Shown: positions 47,508 to 58,445, numbered from the stretch's first letter. The stretch is 64,000 bases of DNA from Triplophysa rosa (GCF_024868665.1 NC_079898.1:13329693-13393692), one strand, 5' to 3'. The notes: generated by a model from the letters alone, not told the origin. Program-made: numbers and translations.

Positions 47508-47642
47508 GCAGGCAGGCGTTGTCAGTGAAGAACTCTGTGAATCGGTCGCATTCCTCTTTGCTGTTTCCACTGCTGCTGCAGTCACAGAATGGAGACACGC
47601 TGATTTTAGGGGAACGCAGATAATTCGGGGTCATCACTGTAC
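47508..47642 (-). CDS. gfra1: GDNF family receptor alpha-1, domain 3 exon
   Basis: Acceptor TTTCAG, donor GTATGT; 135 bases in phase 1. It reads TVMTPNYLRSPKISVSPFCDC, with SSSGNSKEECDRF and TDNACL. The MTPNY, CDCS.SGN and EEC...F...N.CL pattern is the third cysteine-rich domain of GFRalpha proteins; the four Cys are all conserved. Residues between TPNY and CDC (LRSPKISVSPF) differ from mammalian GFRA1. Confidence 0.92.
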
Positions 47643-48532
47643 CTGAAAATTAAAGAAAGACATACTTGTACTTTATAATTTAGAAAATATAATTTGCATT
47701 GAAGAATAGTCCATAACATGAACTTGTCAGCATAGATGAGGGGTTATCACACTCTCACTGAGCTCTTTTAAAAAAAATTTTTTAGAAACAGGCTGCTTTA
47801 TAAAAATGGCTCTGTCAGGCTTTGATGGTGTTAGTCTAGAGAAACAATCCCCCACTGACAGAACAACAACAGCAGCTAATCACAGATTAATAGCTGCACC
47901 GCTGTATTCCTCAGTGACCAGCTGCTGTTCCTGTGTACTGCACACATCACTGTACGAAGACATAGCAAACAAAAGAAGATATTTTACAGAATTTTACTGT
48001 TATTTTTTTTTACAGATTTTTCACATATAATGTCCAAAAAACTGTAATTGTTCATAATTTTACTGTTTTATTAACAGATTTTTCACATATTTTTGAATGT
48101 CAAATTATAGAAAAAGACTGCAAATTTACAAGAAAAAAATGAAAAACATGTTATTATTCTACAGGAAAAACGGTTATTATACAGAATATTTCTGGTGCCC
48201 CAGCTGCCAGAAAAGTAGGTAAAGCTGATTGATATTCCTAAAGCATTTTCCCCATTTATGTTTTTTTAATTAATACAATTCTCAGAGTTTTATCCAATAA
48301 TACTGTACACTGAGTTGAGTCAAAATCTCACAATAAAAACACTGATTTTAGTAAAGAATATGACAAGCAAATGTCAATTTAATGAAACAAACCATGGTAA
48401 AATATTCACTATTCAGATATTAATAAAAGAAGAGTGTGTCATATGTTTAACATTTTTTGAAAATATTTAGCTTCACAAATATGTCACATCTTTGTATAAA
48501 CCCGTACCTTCCAAATTACAGGACAGACTTAC
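47643..48532 (-). other. gfra1 intron with AT-rich repeat
   Basis: Phase 1 intron of 890 bases. 47980-48215 is a dispersed AT-rich repeat (AAAGACTGCAAATTTACAAG, GGAAAAACGGTTATTATACA) also seen at 29870-30080 and 47335-47415. Confidence 0.85.
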
Positions 48533-48642
48533 CAACAAGACCGGAGTATGACAGCAAGCAGTCAGCAAAGTTCTCCTTCAGACAACCAGACAGAGACTTT
48601 GGTTCTGGCTGACAGTTGGTGAAAAAATCAGCCAGACGAGAC
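48533..48642 (-). CDS. gfra1: GDNF family receptor alpha-1, exon linking domains 2 and 3
   Basis: Acceptor ATTTTAG, donor GTAAGT; 110 bases. It reads SRLADFFTNCQPEPKSLSG, then CLKENFADCLLSYSGLVG. SRLADFFTNCQPE and CLKEN.ADCLL.YSGL.G are near-identical to mammalian GFRalpha1, with three Cys of domain 3. It joins the 51782-52133 exon at phase 2 and the next at phase 1. Confidence 0.93.
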
Positions 48643-50124
48643 CTAAAATAGCACATAAACATACTATATTATGCCATTTCTGGCACAATCAGCACCACTA
48701 GAATTAAACATTTTTCAATATGAAAACATTATGTTGCGAAATTTGTATTTAAAGGAAAATTGAACACAGTTTCTGGCTGTTAAAAGTGCTGGAAGACTCA
48801 CAGCAGTCTACAGCAACGTTAAGAACAGATGAAGAACGTGTAAATGAATGTGCTATGTCGTTTCTCCAGACACATGGTGTGGGATTAGTTTGGAATCTGT
48901 ACGCAAATACACTGAAGCCTTAAGGTACAACACACAGCTAACAGCGTGTCTTCACCAAACGTCACGGTAAGCGATAAGGATCTCTTCTGTTAATCCATGT
49001 TTTTGTTCTGTTAACCAGCTGCGGTGAAAGACTACAAATTTCTATTTTTATGACCATCAACACACAGTAGTATATATAAAACATAAAAAAAAATGAGAAG
49101 AGACTTGAGCAAGTTTGGAATCAGATATTATACAAGAAATAACTCAGACATCGCAGAAGTCTTCAAATATAAGGCATGTGTTTTAAGTATCACACTGATT
49201 TGCTATGCCGTGTGTTGCAACAAGAGAGAACTCAGAGGTCGTTTCTCAATATGCGTTCTTCAGCGGTCTTGTGTCCTCGTGTTCTTGCTCTACGTCATCA
49301 ATAACCATCAAAGTCCGGTTTCCAATACTCAAGAACACAAGAACAGAGAATGCATGAAAGTACCCGGATGTGTTCTCGATATCAAGGATGCATCATATGT
49401 AGCCTTGCGCGCCTACGGAATCCACTTGAAGTCCCAGAAGTCACTGCGGCGCGTCCATCCAAGTTAGTTCTTCCGAGGCTGCCTCGCAAGACCTGTCTCC
49501 ACGAAAACACAAGTCCGTTCTTTGCGTTCTTGGAATTGATAAATGGCCAGAGTGTCTACCCAAGAGGAAACCTCCAAGGTTAGCTAAAATATGTAATGTT
49601 CTGTTACAAATGTGCATGTTCTCTTTGAAGGAAGTCACGCTCCTAAGATACTGAAGGTGCTAAACAATGCCATAAGACTATTTTTGGCTGTATGGTTCCA
49701 TGAACATCCAAATAAATGAAGAACCTTTCGGTTTCACAAAAGGTTTGTTTATGATTGTCATGATCCCTGTCTGTGTTTCCCCTTCATATTATGGACTTAT
49801 GTTACTTCCTGTGTCCTGTTGTAGTTCTTTGTAGTTCTTTTGTTCATTGGTTCTGTGTCATGATCTGTTTCAGATGTGTCTTGTTAGCCCTCTCGTTACC
49901 CTGTGTATTTAAGCCCTTGTGTTTCCTTTGTCTGGTGTCTGTCCTTCTTTAACGAATGAGTAATCCAGGCAGGAAGCAGATCCATGTGTATTAGAATTTT
50001 AATGAAAGTAAACAAAGTAACAGAATAACAAATGATCCAAGACACACGAGAATCAAATAAAAACAAGAAACATAAGATCACACCTCTAACAACGACAGAC
50101 ACCAGACAAAGGAAACACAATGGC

Positions 50125-50485
50125 TTAAAGTCACCATGAAATCAAACAGGAAAAGTGTTTTACACCGTGTTGCAGTGATTATTATAAATGATTTCCAATG
50201 AATTTGCACTCGTAATCTTTAATCAAAAACAGTAAGCTCCTCTCCCCCTCTCAACAACAACTCTTCACCACATGACATAAGCAACAAAAAAGAGGTAGGG
50301 CTATACTCACTGTCCAATGGCCAGACATTTTTAGCCCTCCCCTCCAGGCCCAAACCAATCAAAAAGGGAAAGGCAAAATAAAGCCCCGTCCTACATTTTT
50401 CTAATTTCAGAAGCCGTTTCACTCGGATATACGTCACGATACGGAAAAGAAGTCAGTCGAAACTTCCGTTTCATGGTGACTTTAA
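50125..50485. mobile_element. MITE 'AGTCACCATGAAA', inserted at TTAA
   Basis: TTAA at 50125-50128 and 50482-50485 flank ends AGTCACCATGAAA and TTTCATGGTGACT, exact inverted repeats of at least 13 bp. It interrupts the right arm of the element at 49756-50858; the left arm carries the undisturbed site GTATTTAAGCCC, so the TTAA duplication is directly shown. Confidence 0.9.
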
Positions 50486-50610
50486 ATACACAGGGTAAGG
50501 AGAGGGCTAACAAGACACACCTGAAACGGATCATGACACAGAACCAATGAACAAAAAAACTACAACAGGAACAGGAAGTAACATAAGTCCATAACATGAA
50601 GGGGAAACAC

Positions 50611-50832
50611 GGTTGTTGCTTGAAGGGATAAAGCTACGGCCGGAAGTGGTGCAAAATCTCGCCATATAATTACAATGAATTACATTAGCTAACTTCTTCA
50701 CCAGCCCCAACCCTGAACCTAACCTCACAATAATAAAAAATATTTATCAACTGTTGTCAGCGTGACAAAAATTATGCGGCATTGAAGTGAGCATGCCCAG
50801 TGGAGGCAGCTGTATCCCTTCTAGGCAAAACC
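50611..50832. mobile_element. 222-bp MITE with 9-bp target duplication
   Basis: GGGAAACAC occurs at 50602-50610 and 50833-50841 on both sides. Ends GGTTGTTGCTTGAAGGGATA and rc GGTTTTGCCTAGAAGGGATA are imperfect inverted repeats. The left arm of the host element has the empty site with a single GGGGAAACAC-equivalent. A 9-bp duplication suggests Mutator-like, or hAT-like if 8 bp. Confidence 0.85.
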
Positions 50833-51781
50833 GGGAAACACAGACAGGGATCATGACAATGATGAATCAAAAATGGTTCTTTTGTGGCAACTTTTGTTTA
50901 AAATGAAATAAAAAATGCTTTATAAGAGATGTCAAAGAAAATTTGTCAATCAGGTACACTGTAATAATATTGGGTAAAATATGGCACGATATAGTATATA
51001 ATATGGACATTTTCCATATTTCCTTAATTTTTACCTGTATTTTTAATTTTGAATAGATCATTTCCTGGCAGAAAACTTTTTGTAGGATTAATTTTACTAC
51101 TCTAACAGAGAGACACTGTACAAAAATGTATAAAATGTGAATCGTAAAGACCTGCAGCGCAAGTGCAAATATGTTCCAGTTATTTGTACGGTTGTCTAAA
51201 GTGCGCCCCCAGAATGCCGAGCGGCTCCCTCTCTGAATGAGCAGGGTCATTAGCTGTCGCTCTCTCTGAGCCTAAAGATGTTTACGTGCCAAAACTACAT
51301 CCACCGTGTGCTAATGAATCCTTAACAAGCCATTTAGAGCACTCTGGGGTTGCCTCCCTCCAACAAACCGGATTTAAGGCTGCAGTATTTATTGCTAGAC
51401 TTCAATAATCTCCACGTTTGTCCCCACGATGTGTTCTCACCTTAATAAACGCTTTATTTCCCTATAGATGCAGCCATAGCTGCACATGGGTAAGCGTGCC
51501 CCTAGTGGTGATAACTTGTTATTACAGCATTTGAGAAGCATTTCTTAGCCCCTTTAACTAGCTCATTTTGGAGTGTTAATCCACACAAGATTAGTGTTGC
51601 CTTGAGGTGTGGATGTGTGAGCAAGTACCAGCTGTTATTAACTTACTGGATGGACCTAATGTACTGATACTACACAATGACATCCAAAGATCTAAGAAAA
51701 TGCATGTGTTGCATACTGTATAACCAACAAAAAAATAATGTTGCCTTTTATAAACCATTAAGAGTTTTCTGTGGTTCAGAC

Positions 51782-52133
51782 CTGCAGATGTAGTTGGTCT
51801 TGCATGAGGCTTGCAGTGCCAGGCAGTTGGGCCTCTCTTTGTCCTCATACGAACAGGCTGGCACGATGGTCTGTCGTCTCCGCTCGGAGCAGGCCGACTG
51901 ATCTCCTAGAGGACAGGAGCAGAAGAGCATGCCGTAGCTGTGCTTGGGCGGCACCTTGTCGAAGAACTGCCGCAGGGCCTTGTGGCATTTGCGCTTGTTG
52001 CAGACTTCGGCTGTTGAGACGCGGCTTGTGCAGGGGCTTATGTAAGCCGAGCGGTATTTCTTGCAGGTGTCGTTTAGGTTGCAGGCCTTTGCTGCATTCA
52101 GGCAGTTGTTCTCCTTCGCTAGTGCTGGCTCAC
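51782..52133 (-). CDS. gfra1: GDNF family receptor alpha-1, domain 2 exon (5'-most in window)
   Basis: Acceptor TTTGCAG, donor GTCTGA; 352 bases. It encodes EPALAKENNCLNAAKAC, then CKKYRSAYISPC, KCHKALRQFFDKVP, HSYGMLFCSC, SERRRQTIVPACSYE and CKTNYICR. This is cysteine-rich domain 2, the GDNF-binding domain, of GFRalpha1; CKTNYICRS and FFDKVP separate it from GFRA2. The CSC-PLGDQS-ACSER loop is about three residues longer than in mammals. NDT is a possible glycosylation site. The signal peptide and domain 1 exons are upstream and were not found before 64000, so the gene is partial. Confidence 0.94.
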
Positions 52134-52224
52134 CTGCAAAATACACATACACATTGTATAATGTAACTAACATGAACTGATGCGACGTGCATTCTTCTAA
52201 ATAAAAGTGCATTTATTACTGACG

Positions 52225-52529
52225 ATAGAGGGTTCACCCAAAAATGAAAATTCTGTCATGATTTAATCACTCTCTAGTTGTTCCAAACCTGTATAAATGA
52301 ATACAAAGAAAGATATTTGGATGAATGTTAGCAGCCGAAAGTTCTGAGGCATCATTGACTAAAATAGTAGGAAAAATGTAAGTTCCCCAGAACTGTTTGC
52401 TTTCCTAAATTCCTCAAAATATCTACTTTTGTGTTCACCAGAACAAAGAAATTTATACAGGTTTGGAACAACGAGAAGGTGAGTAATTCATGACAGAATT
52501 TTCATTGTTGGGTAAACTATCCCTTTAAT
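52225..52529. mobile_element. 'GGTTCACCCAAAAATGAAAA' MITE copy
   Basis: Left GGTTCACCCAAAAATGAAAA and right rc-like TTTTCATTGTTGGGTAAACT with CCCTTTAA at the end. Contains AACAAAGAAATTTATACAGG. Same superfamily as 253-618 and 24045-24232. Confidence 0.75.
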
Positions 52530-53263
52530 AGTGAAACTTGCTTAGCGGTGATGTTTCAGTGTCATGGGCAGATGTCACTGAAATAGGTGCCTGTCTCTTT
52601 AAGAACATCAGAAAAGTAGGCAGAATCATTAACGCTCTATGCCTGTCAATCATTTTGCATGTCTGGGTTTTTGTCTCTTTCTACAGGTCTACCAAAACAC
52701 AGAGGCTGTTTATAACTGTTTTTGTCCTGTCAAATAAGACAGTGTTCATCCCTTTGGATCCCTGCAGCCTAAACAAACAGTCATCTTGGCCGAGCAGCAG
52801 AGTCATCAAAGTGGCCGGCGCTGCTCGGCTCTGGCCTGTCAGATGCTAATTGCTGGCTTTCTTACATATCCTACTATTATCTAACATTTCTGAAAAAGCA
52901 GAGCTACAGAAGCAGTTTGAGTTATAATGAGAGCCAATTAGAAACAAGAGATGGGTTGTATTAGAGTAAGAGAGGAGCGTACATGTGCATGATTTTGTGT
53001 GTGCACGTACAGTATGTGTGGATCTGTGAGGACTCGGCTAATAAGGTGTTTGTCTTTAAGGAGACTGAAACCTCAGATGTTCTAATAGTAGAAGTCGAGG
53101 AGTACAGAGCTATTAAAATATTGTGCATAAATTAGTGCAGATCATTTGTTCTTGGATAAATTTTGAAAAAAAAATTGAAATACTCTACTCTTGATTTTTT
53201 ATTTGCGTCTTAGAAAAACTGAGCACAGTTTGTGATATTTTTGTCATATAAAACTTAAAGTGA

Positions 53264-53410
53264 TAGTTCATCCCAAAATTATTTAATCATTTACTCACCC
53301 TCTTATCATTTCAAATCTGTATGACTTACTTTCTTCGGCAGAACACAAAAGAAGATATTTTCACGAATGTTGGTAACCGAGCAATGGTGGTACCATTGCT
53401 CAGAATTTTC
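53264..53410. repeat. 'GATAGTTCATCC' family, left half
   Basis: Starts TTAAAGTGATAGTTCATCCC and runs to GAATGTTGGTAACCGAGCAA. The right half is missing. Confidence 0.7.
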
Positions 53411-53744
53411 ATTTTTGTCACTTGAAATAATAAAGAAAAGTGAGATTTACTAGGTCTCCTCAGAAGAAACATACATGTATGAGGTGGACAATTATGTAAC
53501 CAATCAACACAATCTACAAAATAACTATTTTACAATGTGGTTAATTCATATGAATAAATATTATCTCATTTGTACATTTTAGTACAATTTGGCGCAAAAG
53601 CAAATTTTGCGCCATTGGTGGTCAGGTTAGGGGAGGAGCTAAATTATTGTTTTTTACAATTTACATTGCATAAATTGATTCAAATTAGCCACCTTGTAAA
53701 ATAATTACGAATATGAGAGCTGTGGCATAGTCACCAGCAAAACT

Positions 53745-54580
53745 CTCAGTAACGCTATAGATTACGGCCCGCAATGTACCACATAATTAAACAGGATTGG
53801 GGAACAATATGTAAATTTTGGGGAATAAAGGGGTAAGTATAAGGAAAATTAAAAATATATATACATTTATGAGGGAACTGCGTGCCATATAAACATCCAT
53901 ATCATCCATATCAAACCGCTCTTGAAATACTTGATTATAGTCTCAAAAGATCAATGTTGATATATTAACGTAAAATTAATTGTGACCAACAATCCTAAAA
54001 TCAATCAAATAAAAATGAATCATAAAGTCAAAACTCAAAAGTCAAATTTACAGTTGACAGACAGTCTGCGTGATCCGTTCGTGCCGTTTTGCTTGTGCAA
54101 AAACTGAACACATCATTTCCCCTTATTTCATGGTTGCTAAATTAGAAACCCGTTCTTAACGGGATATTTCACAGGCAAAACGAAATTTCCCCATGTTTTA
54201 CTCACCCTCAAGACATCCTGACTGAATATGACTGGGGAAATTTTGTTCTGCCTCTGAAATATCCCTTTAATATCCACAGTAGCTTATTTATGGGTACATT
54301 GTGATTACAAAAATGTAGTGTATGTTCATGCTAAGATTGTTGTATAGCATACTGCAGGTCATGCATTCCACATTATATTAAAATATATATAAATACTTAC
54401 AGTATAAATATATTTTTTAATTATCTGACTTCTTTATTCCCCAAACTTTGCATATTGTTCCCCTTTTCCAACAGATATGTACTGTAGACGTACATTATTG
54501 TTACAATTAGTTACCCTGTGAATTCTGTTTAATTATGCGGTACATTGCAGGCCGTTATCTAAAGCGTTACCAAACTCTCT
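53745..54580. mobile_element. Inverted-repeat element with ~90-bp arms
   Basis: The left arm GTAACGCTATAGATTACGGC, then GCAATGTACCACATAATTAA and GGGGAACAATATGTAAATTT (53750-53830), is the complement of the right arm around 54435-54575 (GTTCCCC, TTAATTATGCGGTACATTGC, GCCGTTATCTAAAGCGTTAC). The right arm has about 55 additional bases between these blocks. The interior is AT-rich and holds a 107-bp MITE at 54160-54266. Confidence 0.8.
54156..54270. mobile_element. 107-bp TTAA MITE with ~33-bp inverted ends
   Basis: TTAA at 54156-54159 and 54267-54270. Ends CGGGATATTTCACAGGCAAA and rc AGGGATATTTCAGAGGCAGA pair over about 33 bases, so two thirds of the element is stem. It is nested in the inverted-repeat element 53745-54580. 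Confidence 0.88.
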
Positions 54581-55202
54581 TGAATGACTAATAATGAAAA
54601 AGGTTAATATGCAGAAAAATCATCTTAGCAACTTAATGTTAAGTGACAATGTCTGTCTGTCCTCCAGCCAACAGCAGCTCAGAAACTGTGAGATTCACTA
54701 TGACCCTTTGACCCTCTGTAGAATGATGTAAAACAACACCAGCCCGCTCCATCTGCTCGACGTCTGGACTGTAATTCAGAACAATGTACACACACAGGTC
54801 CATCTGCCCATTGAAAACCCTCAGCCCCATCACTATCTGTCTGTGCGCTTTTGCAAATGTGTGTTTGTATGTTAGACACTATGAAATGCAATCTTACCCA
54901 TTTATAAACAGTGTGATTTTCTCAGTCAGAGCATCAATAGGGATACACATATTGACAAAAGCAATCAAAAAAAAAAAAAAAAATAGCTGAGATAGTGTGC
55001 AATACTGTCAGATGTCTTATTTAAACAGAGACATGTTCTCTGTAGGTGCAAGGTCTGAGGATGTGATGTGCCCTCCTGATCCAGTGCCCTGTGGCTGACA
55101 GGAATAAAAAATCTATTCTGCAGGTTCAAATGATGTTCTGCAGCTTGTCTGAATCCTTCACCCTTGTACGAACCCATAGTTTAAAACTAAAGAGACCACA
55201 CT

Positions 55203-55374
55203 ACACACACACACACACATGCACAGGCACGCACGCACACACGCACACACACACACACACGGTCCACATGGGGAATCATTTTGGCCTATCATAATGCATA
55301 CCTCTACTGACTACTGCTACTACAAACACGCACACATGCACACGTGCACACGCACACGTGCACACGCACACACA
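55203..55374. repeat. (AC)n / ACGC-rich simple repeat
   Basis: AC tract 55203-55218, mixed GCACGCACGC up to 55260, and a second tract 55325-55374 with CACACGTGCACACG units. These alternating purine-pyrimidine stretches could adopt Z-DNA. Confidence 0.85.
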
Positions 55375-56225
55375 GTGGCCATCTGGCCTGCTTGGTAGAA
55401 CAGAAACCCCTGCAGTGCTTTTAGTCTCTGATACAGCCTCAAATTGATTAGTGTCTCCGATTTCCTTCTCCCATTTGCTCTAATGATCAATTAACAGGAG
55501 AATCGGAATAATGACCTTGCATGCTTTCGGGACAGGGATGTGTTTACGTATGTGTTTTGCACGTTTTATTGGACCTTTGTTCTTCATCCGGAACTTCCTT
55601 TGGCCAGTAAAGCTGTGATCCAGCTGTGGAGCCTCAATTAACCTCAAGTTTAGCTGCACCGTGAAATATTCAAGGCTGGGTTCAAAGTCACACTGATAAG
55701 ATTAGAACATGTGTTATTAACTGTTAAAGCACACACTAGCATTTCCAAGCTCATGGGTTTGAATTGCAAGGAACACACATACTGTAAGGTACACCGCACT
55801 GTGAGTTGTTTTGGATAAAGCATTGTCAGAGTGTCTGAAAATGTCTTGCCTCTCTTCTGTTCTAATTAAGAGGTGAAGAAGCTAAAAACTCTGTCAAACT
55901 GTCACATTAAACAAGCAGTTGAAGTGGGTTAGAAATGGAAACAATGTAGAAGTTACGATTCTGAGTAGTGTGTAGTCACTCATTTAATGTTCTCTCTTTC
56001 TCTTCTAACACACTTTCTCGCCAGGATCAGACAACAGAAGCCTGATTAAATCCTAACAAAGCCTCACCTGAGGGTTAATGGGAACTGTACATTGAAGCGA
56101 GGAGGGGTGGGTCAGCACACTCTTCTCATACTTTATCTGGAACTGTAATGTCACCAGCGATTAGCGGAGAGGTCAAGGATTTGATTAAAACCACACTGTG
56201 ATCAGAACCCGATGTCCTCTTATAG

Positions 56226-56247
56226 TGTGTGTGTGTGTGTGTGTGTT
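56226..56247. repeat. (TG)n microsatellite
   Basis: Uninterrupted TG tract followed by a CT tract (56251-56265). Confidence 0.9.
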
Positions 56248-56639
56248 TGACTCTCTCTCTCTCTTTCAGGTGATTGCTTTCAGTCACTGAAGGGTGGAAA
56301 AAGTGAATGATAAATAATTATAGAAACCGAGACATTGTAATGGGGCTAAATGAATGGGAACAATTAACAAATACATCAAGACATTGACTGTTGCTGTGTG
56401 TCCATTAGTCACGAGGAACTGAATGATTTAGATTCAGTTTCCGATTTAAACTCAGATTCTGTTTATTTATGTCTTTTTTCTGTATTTTATGACATCTCAG
56501 ATAAAACATGACTTTGTGTGCTGTGGTGCTCTGTTAGTATTGACAGAACAATGCAGAGGTTCAAAAACGGTTCACAGAACTGAATGTCATGAAATTCTAT
56601 GTGTTTCAGTTTTCTTGTAAAAGTGAATCTGGATACTGA

Positions 56640-58445
56640 CTATCCTGACATGTAGTTCCCTTACTGTCGGTCTCTCGACGTTGTGTCGAGCCGACAGATG
56701 GGGTTCGCTCTTGAGAACCTATCAACTTCTGAGTAGTTTGGAAAAGGCCAATGAAATTGGCGAATGAAATTTGCATTGCGGACTCCGCCCCCGGATATCC
56801 GTGTATAAAAGGGAGATGGCGTGCTGCATTCATTCACCTTTTGTTCTTCGGAGCCTTCACACTGATCGACTTCGAGACTTCAATCTCTACGCCGAATTAC
56901 TGCTGGAATCTTATGACGTGGTGCAGCGGACGGTCCCTTCCTGCAGCGACTTTGTCGAGAGCTCACATTGCGGAGGACCAAGCTGCCTCCTCTCTCCACG
57001 CTATGGCTCCTGCCAGGCCAAGGCGTTGAGAGAGCTCCACGAGGGTAAGACCAACCCAGGGCTTATGCAGGAACTCCGTGCCGCCACCGACCTCGCTCTA
57101 TGGGCGACCAAGGTGACCGTGCGGGCCCTGGGTCGGGCGATGTCCACACTTGTGGTCCATGAGAGACACCTCTGGCCGAACCTTGCACAGATAAGTAACG
57201 CCGAGAAGGTCCGCTTTCTCAACACACCCATCTCGCAAGGGGGGGGGGGCTGTTTGGTGATACTATCGAGCAGCAGTTCTCGACAGTAAAGAAGCAGACA
57301 AAGGATATCAAGCATATCCTCCCCCGCCGCGACTCGGCCACCCCAGTTAACTACCGAGCGTGCACAGTCAGTGTTGAACTGCCTGAAGGTTTTCAGGCAG
57401 TCAGCGGTCCCCCTGAAACAATTTCAGAGGCTCCTGGGATACATGGCATCCTCAGGGGGTGGTCCCCCCTCGGGTTGATGCACATGCGACCGCTCCAACA
57501 CTGGCTACAGAGCAGGGTTCCTTGGAGAGCGTGAAATTCCGGCAGCAGGCGTATGGTCATCGCGCCTTTCTGCCGACGCACACTGACCCCCTGGTCGTCC
57601 ATGACCTTCTTGTGGACAGGAGTCCCCCTAGGGCAGGTGTCAAGGCACGTCGTAGTGAAGACGGATGCCTCCCTGCAGGGTTGGGGTGCCGTGTGCAACG
57701 GGCACGCAGTGTCGGGGCAGTGGACGAGCCCCCGCCTGCATTGGCACATCAACTGCCTAGAGTTGTGGGCTGTGCTACTTGCACTGAGGAGGTTACAACC
57801 TCTCATGCAGGGCAAGCACGTGCTGGTCTGGATGGACAGCACAGCTGCCGTGGCGTATCCAATCGTCAGGGTGGCGTTCGCTCACGGCAGCTAACATGAC
57901 TTGCCCGGCGCCTCCTCCTTTGGAGTCCGCAGGTGATCTGCTCCCTGCGAGCCACATACATCCCAGGCACCCTGAACCAGACAACCGAAGCGCTCTCTCG
58001 TCAGTGGACGCCTTGTGGAGAGTGGCGACTCCATCCACGTGCAGTCCAGCTCATTTGGGAGCAGTTCGGCCAAGCACAGGTGGACCTGTTTGCCTCCCCG
58101 GACTCCACCCATTGTCCGCTTTGGTACTCCCTGACTGAGGCACCCCTCGGCACGGATGCCCTTGCGCACAGCTGGCCGCGGGACAAGCAGAAGTACGCCT
58201 TCCCCCCAGTGAGCCGCATTGCACAGACCCTGTGCAAGGTCAGGGAAGAGGAGCATCAAGTGGTACTAGTTGCGCCCTACTGGACCAACCGGACTTAGTT
58301 CTCAGAGCTGGCACTTCTGATAACAACTCCCCCCTGGCCGATTCCCCTGACAGAGGACCTTCTGTCACAGGGGGAAGGGCACGTAACGCCATCCCAGGCA
58401 GACCCCTGGAACTTCCATGTCTGGACCCCCTGCGTGGTTGGGACA
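56640..58445 (+). mobile_element. DIRS-type retrotransposon, internally deleted
   Basis: Starts with a terminal region (TGTAGTTCCCTTACTGTCGG, TCTCGACGTTGTGTCGAGCC) like those of fish DIRS elements, with a TATA-like TGTATAAAAGGGAG near 56803. Next comes a gag-like part (about 56771-57330: ALRELHEGKTNPGLMQEL, then TVRALGRAMSTLVV and ERHLWPNLAQI), then, after a gap, the end of reverse transcriptase (PLKQFQRLLGYMAS, near 57410) and RNase H (KTDASLQGWGAV at about 57660, HINCLELWAVLLAL, VDLFASPDSTHCPLWYSL, LAHSWPRDKQKYAFPPVS to 58298). A G run at 57239-57250 shifts the frame. Most of the reverse transcriptase and the tyrosine recombinase are missing, so it is not autonomous. It lies in a gfra1 intron on the opposite strand. 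Confidence 0.85.

Larger units (their letters stand above)
49756..50858. mobile_element. Inverted-repeat element 'TGTCATGATCCC', carrying two insertions
   Basis: Ends TGTCATGATCCCTGTCTGTG and its complement, flanked by ATGAT at 49751-49755 and 50859-50863. The arms are about 200 bp: left 49756-49962, right the complement from about 50088 to 50858 once two inserts are removed. Arm landmarks are CATTGGTTCTGTGTCATGAT, TTGTTAGCCCTCTC and TTTCCTTTGTCTGGTGTCTG. No coding capacity. TG...CA ends with a 5-bp duplication are also compatible with an LTR-like origin, but the arms are inverted, not direct. Confidence 0.75.
49650..50891. mobile_element. Split MITE, 'GGTTC' family (host of the nest)
   Basis: GAAGGTGCTAAACAATGCCA and GAAGAACCTTTCGGTTTCAC before 49755 and AATCAAAAATGGTTCTTTTG after 50863 belong to the same family as 42804-43060. 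The 1.1-kb inverted-repeat element at 49756-50858 separates them. Confidence 0.6.
48643..51781 (-). other. gfra1 intron with nested transposons
   Basis: Phase 2 intron. 49650-50891 is a nest of four non-coding transposons described separately. 48650-49230 and 50895-51780 hold no gene. A 49236-49590 stretch (GAGGTCGTTTCTCAATATGC) looks like another fish repeat; its ends could not be fixed. Confidence 0.85.

Noticed and set aside
49093..49467. 124-residue open frame on the + strand
   Set aside because: Its second half lies in a probable fish repeat (from 49236) and it runs opposite to gfra1; no family resemblance.
50867..51250. 127-residue open frame on the - strand
   Set aside because: AT-driven Ile/Leu/Phe-rich chance frame in a gfra1 intron; no domain.
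51771..52166. 131-residue + strand open frame over a gfra1 exon
   Set aside because: Antisense shadow of the domain 2 exon; its Cys/Arg/Ser richness is due to the codons on the other strand.
57001..57842. Minus-strand open frames across the DIRS element
   Set aside because: They are antisense shadows of the gag-like and RNase H frames, which carry the recognisable motifs on the + strand.
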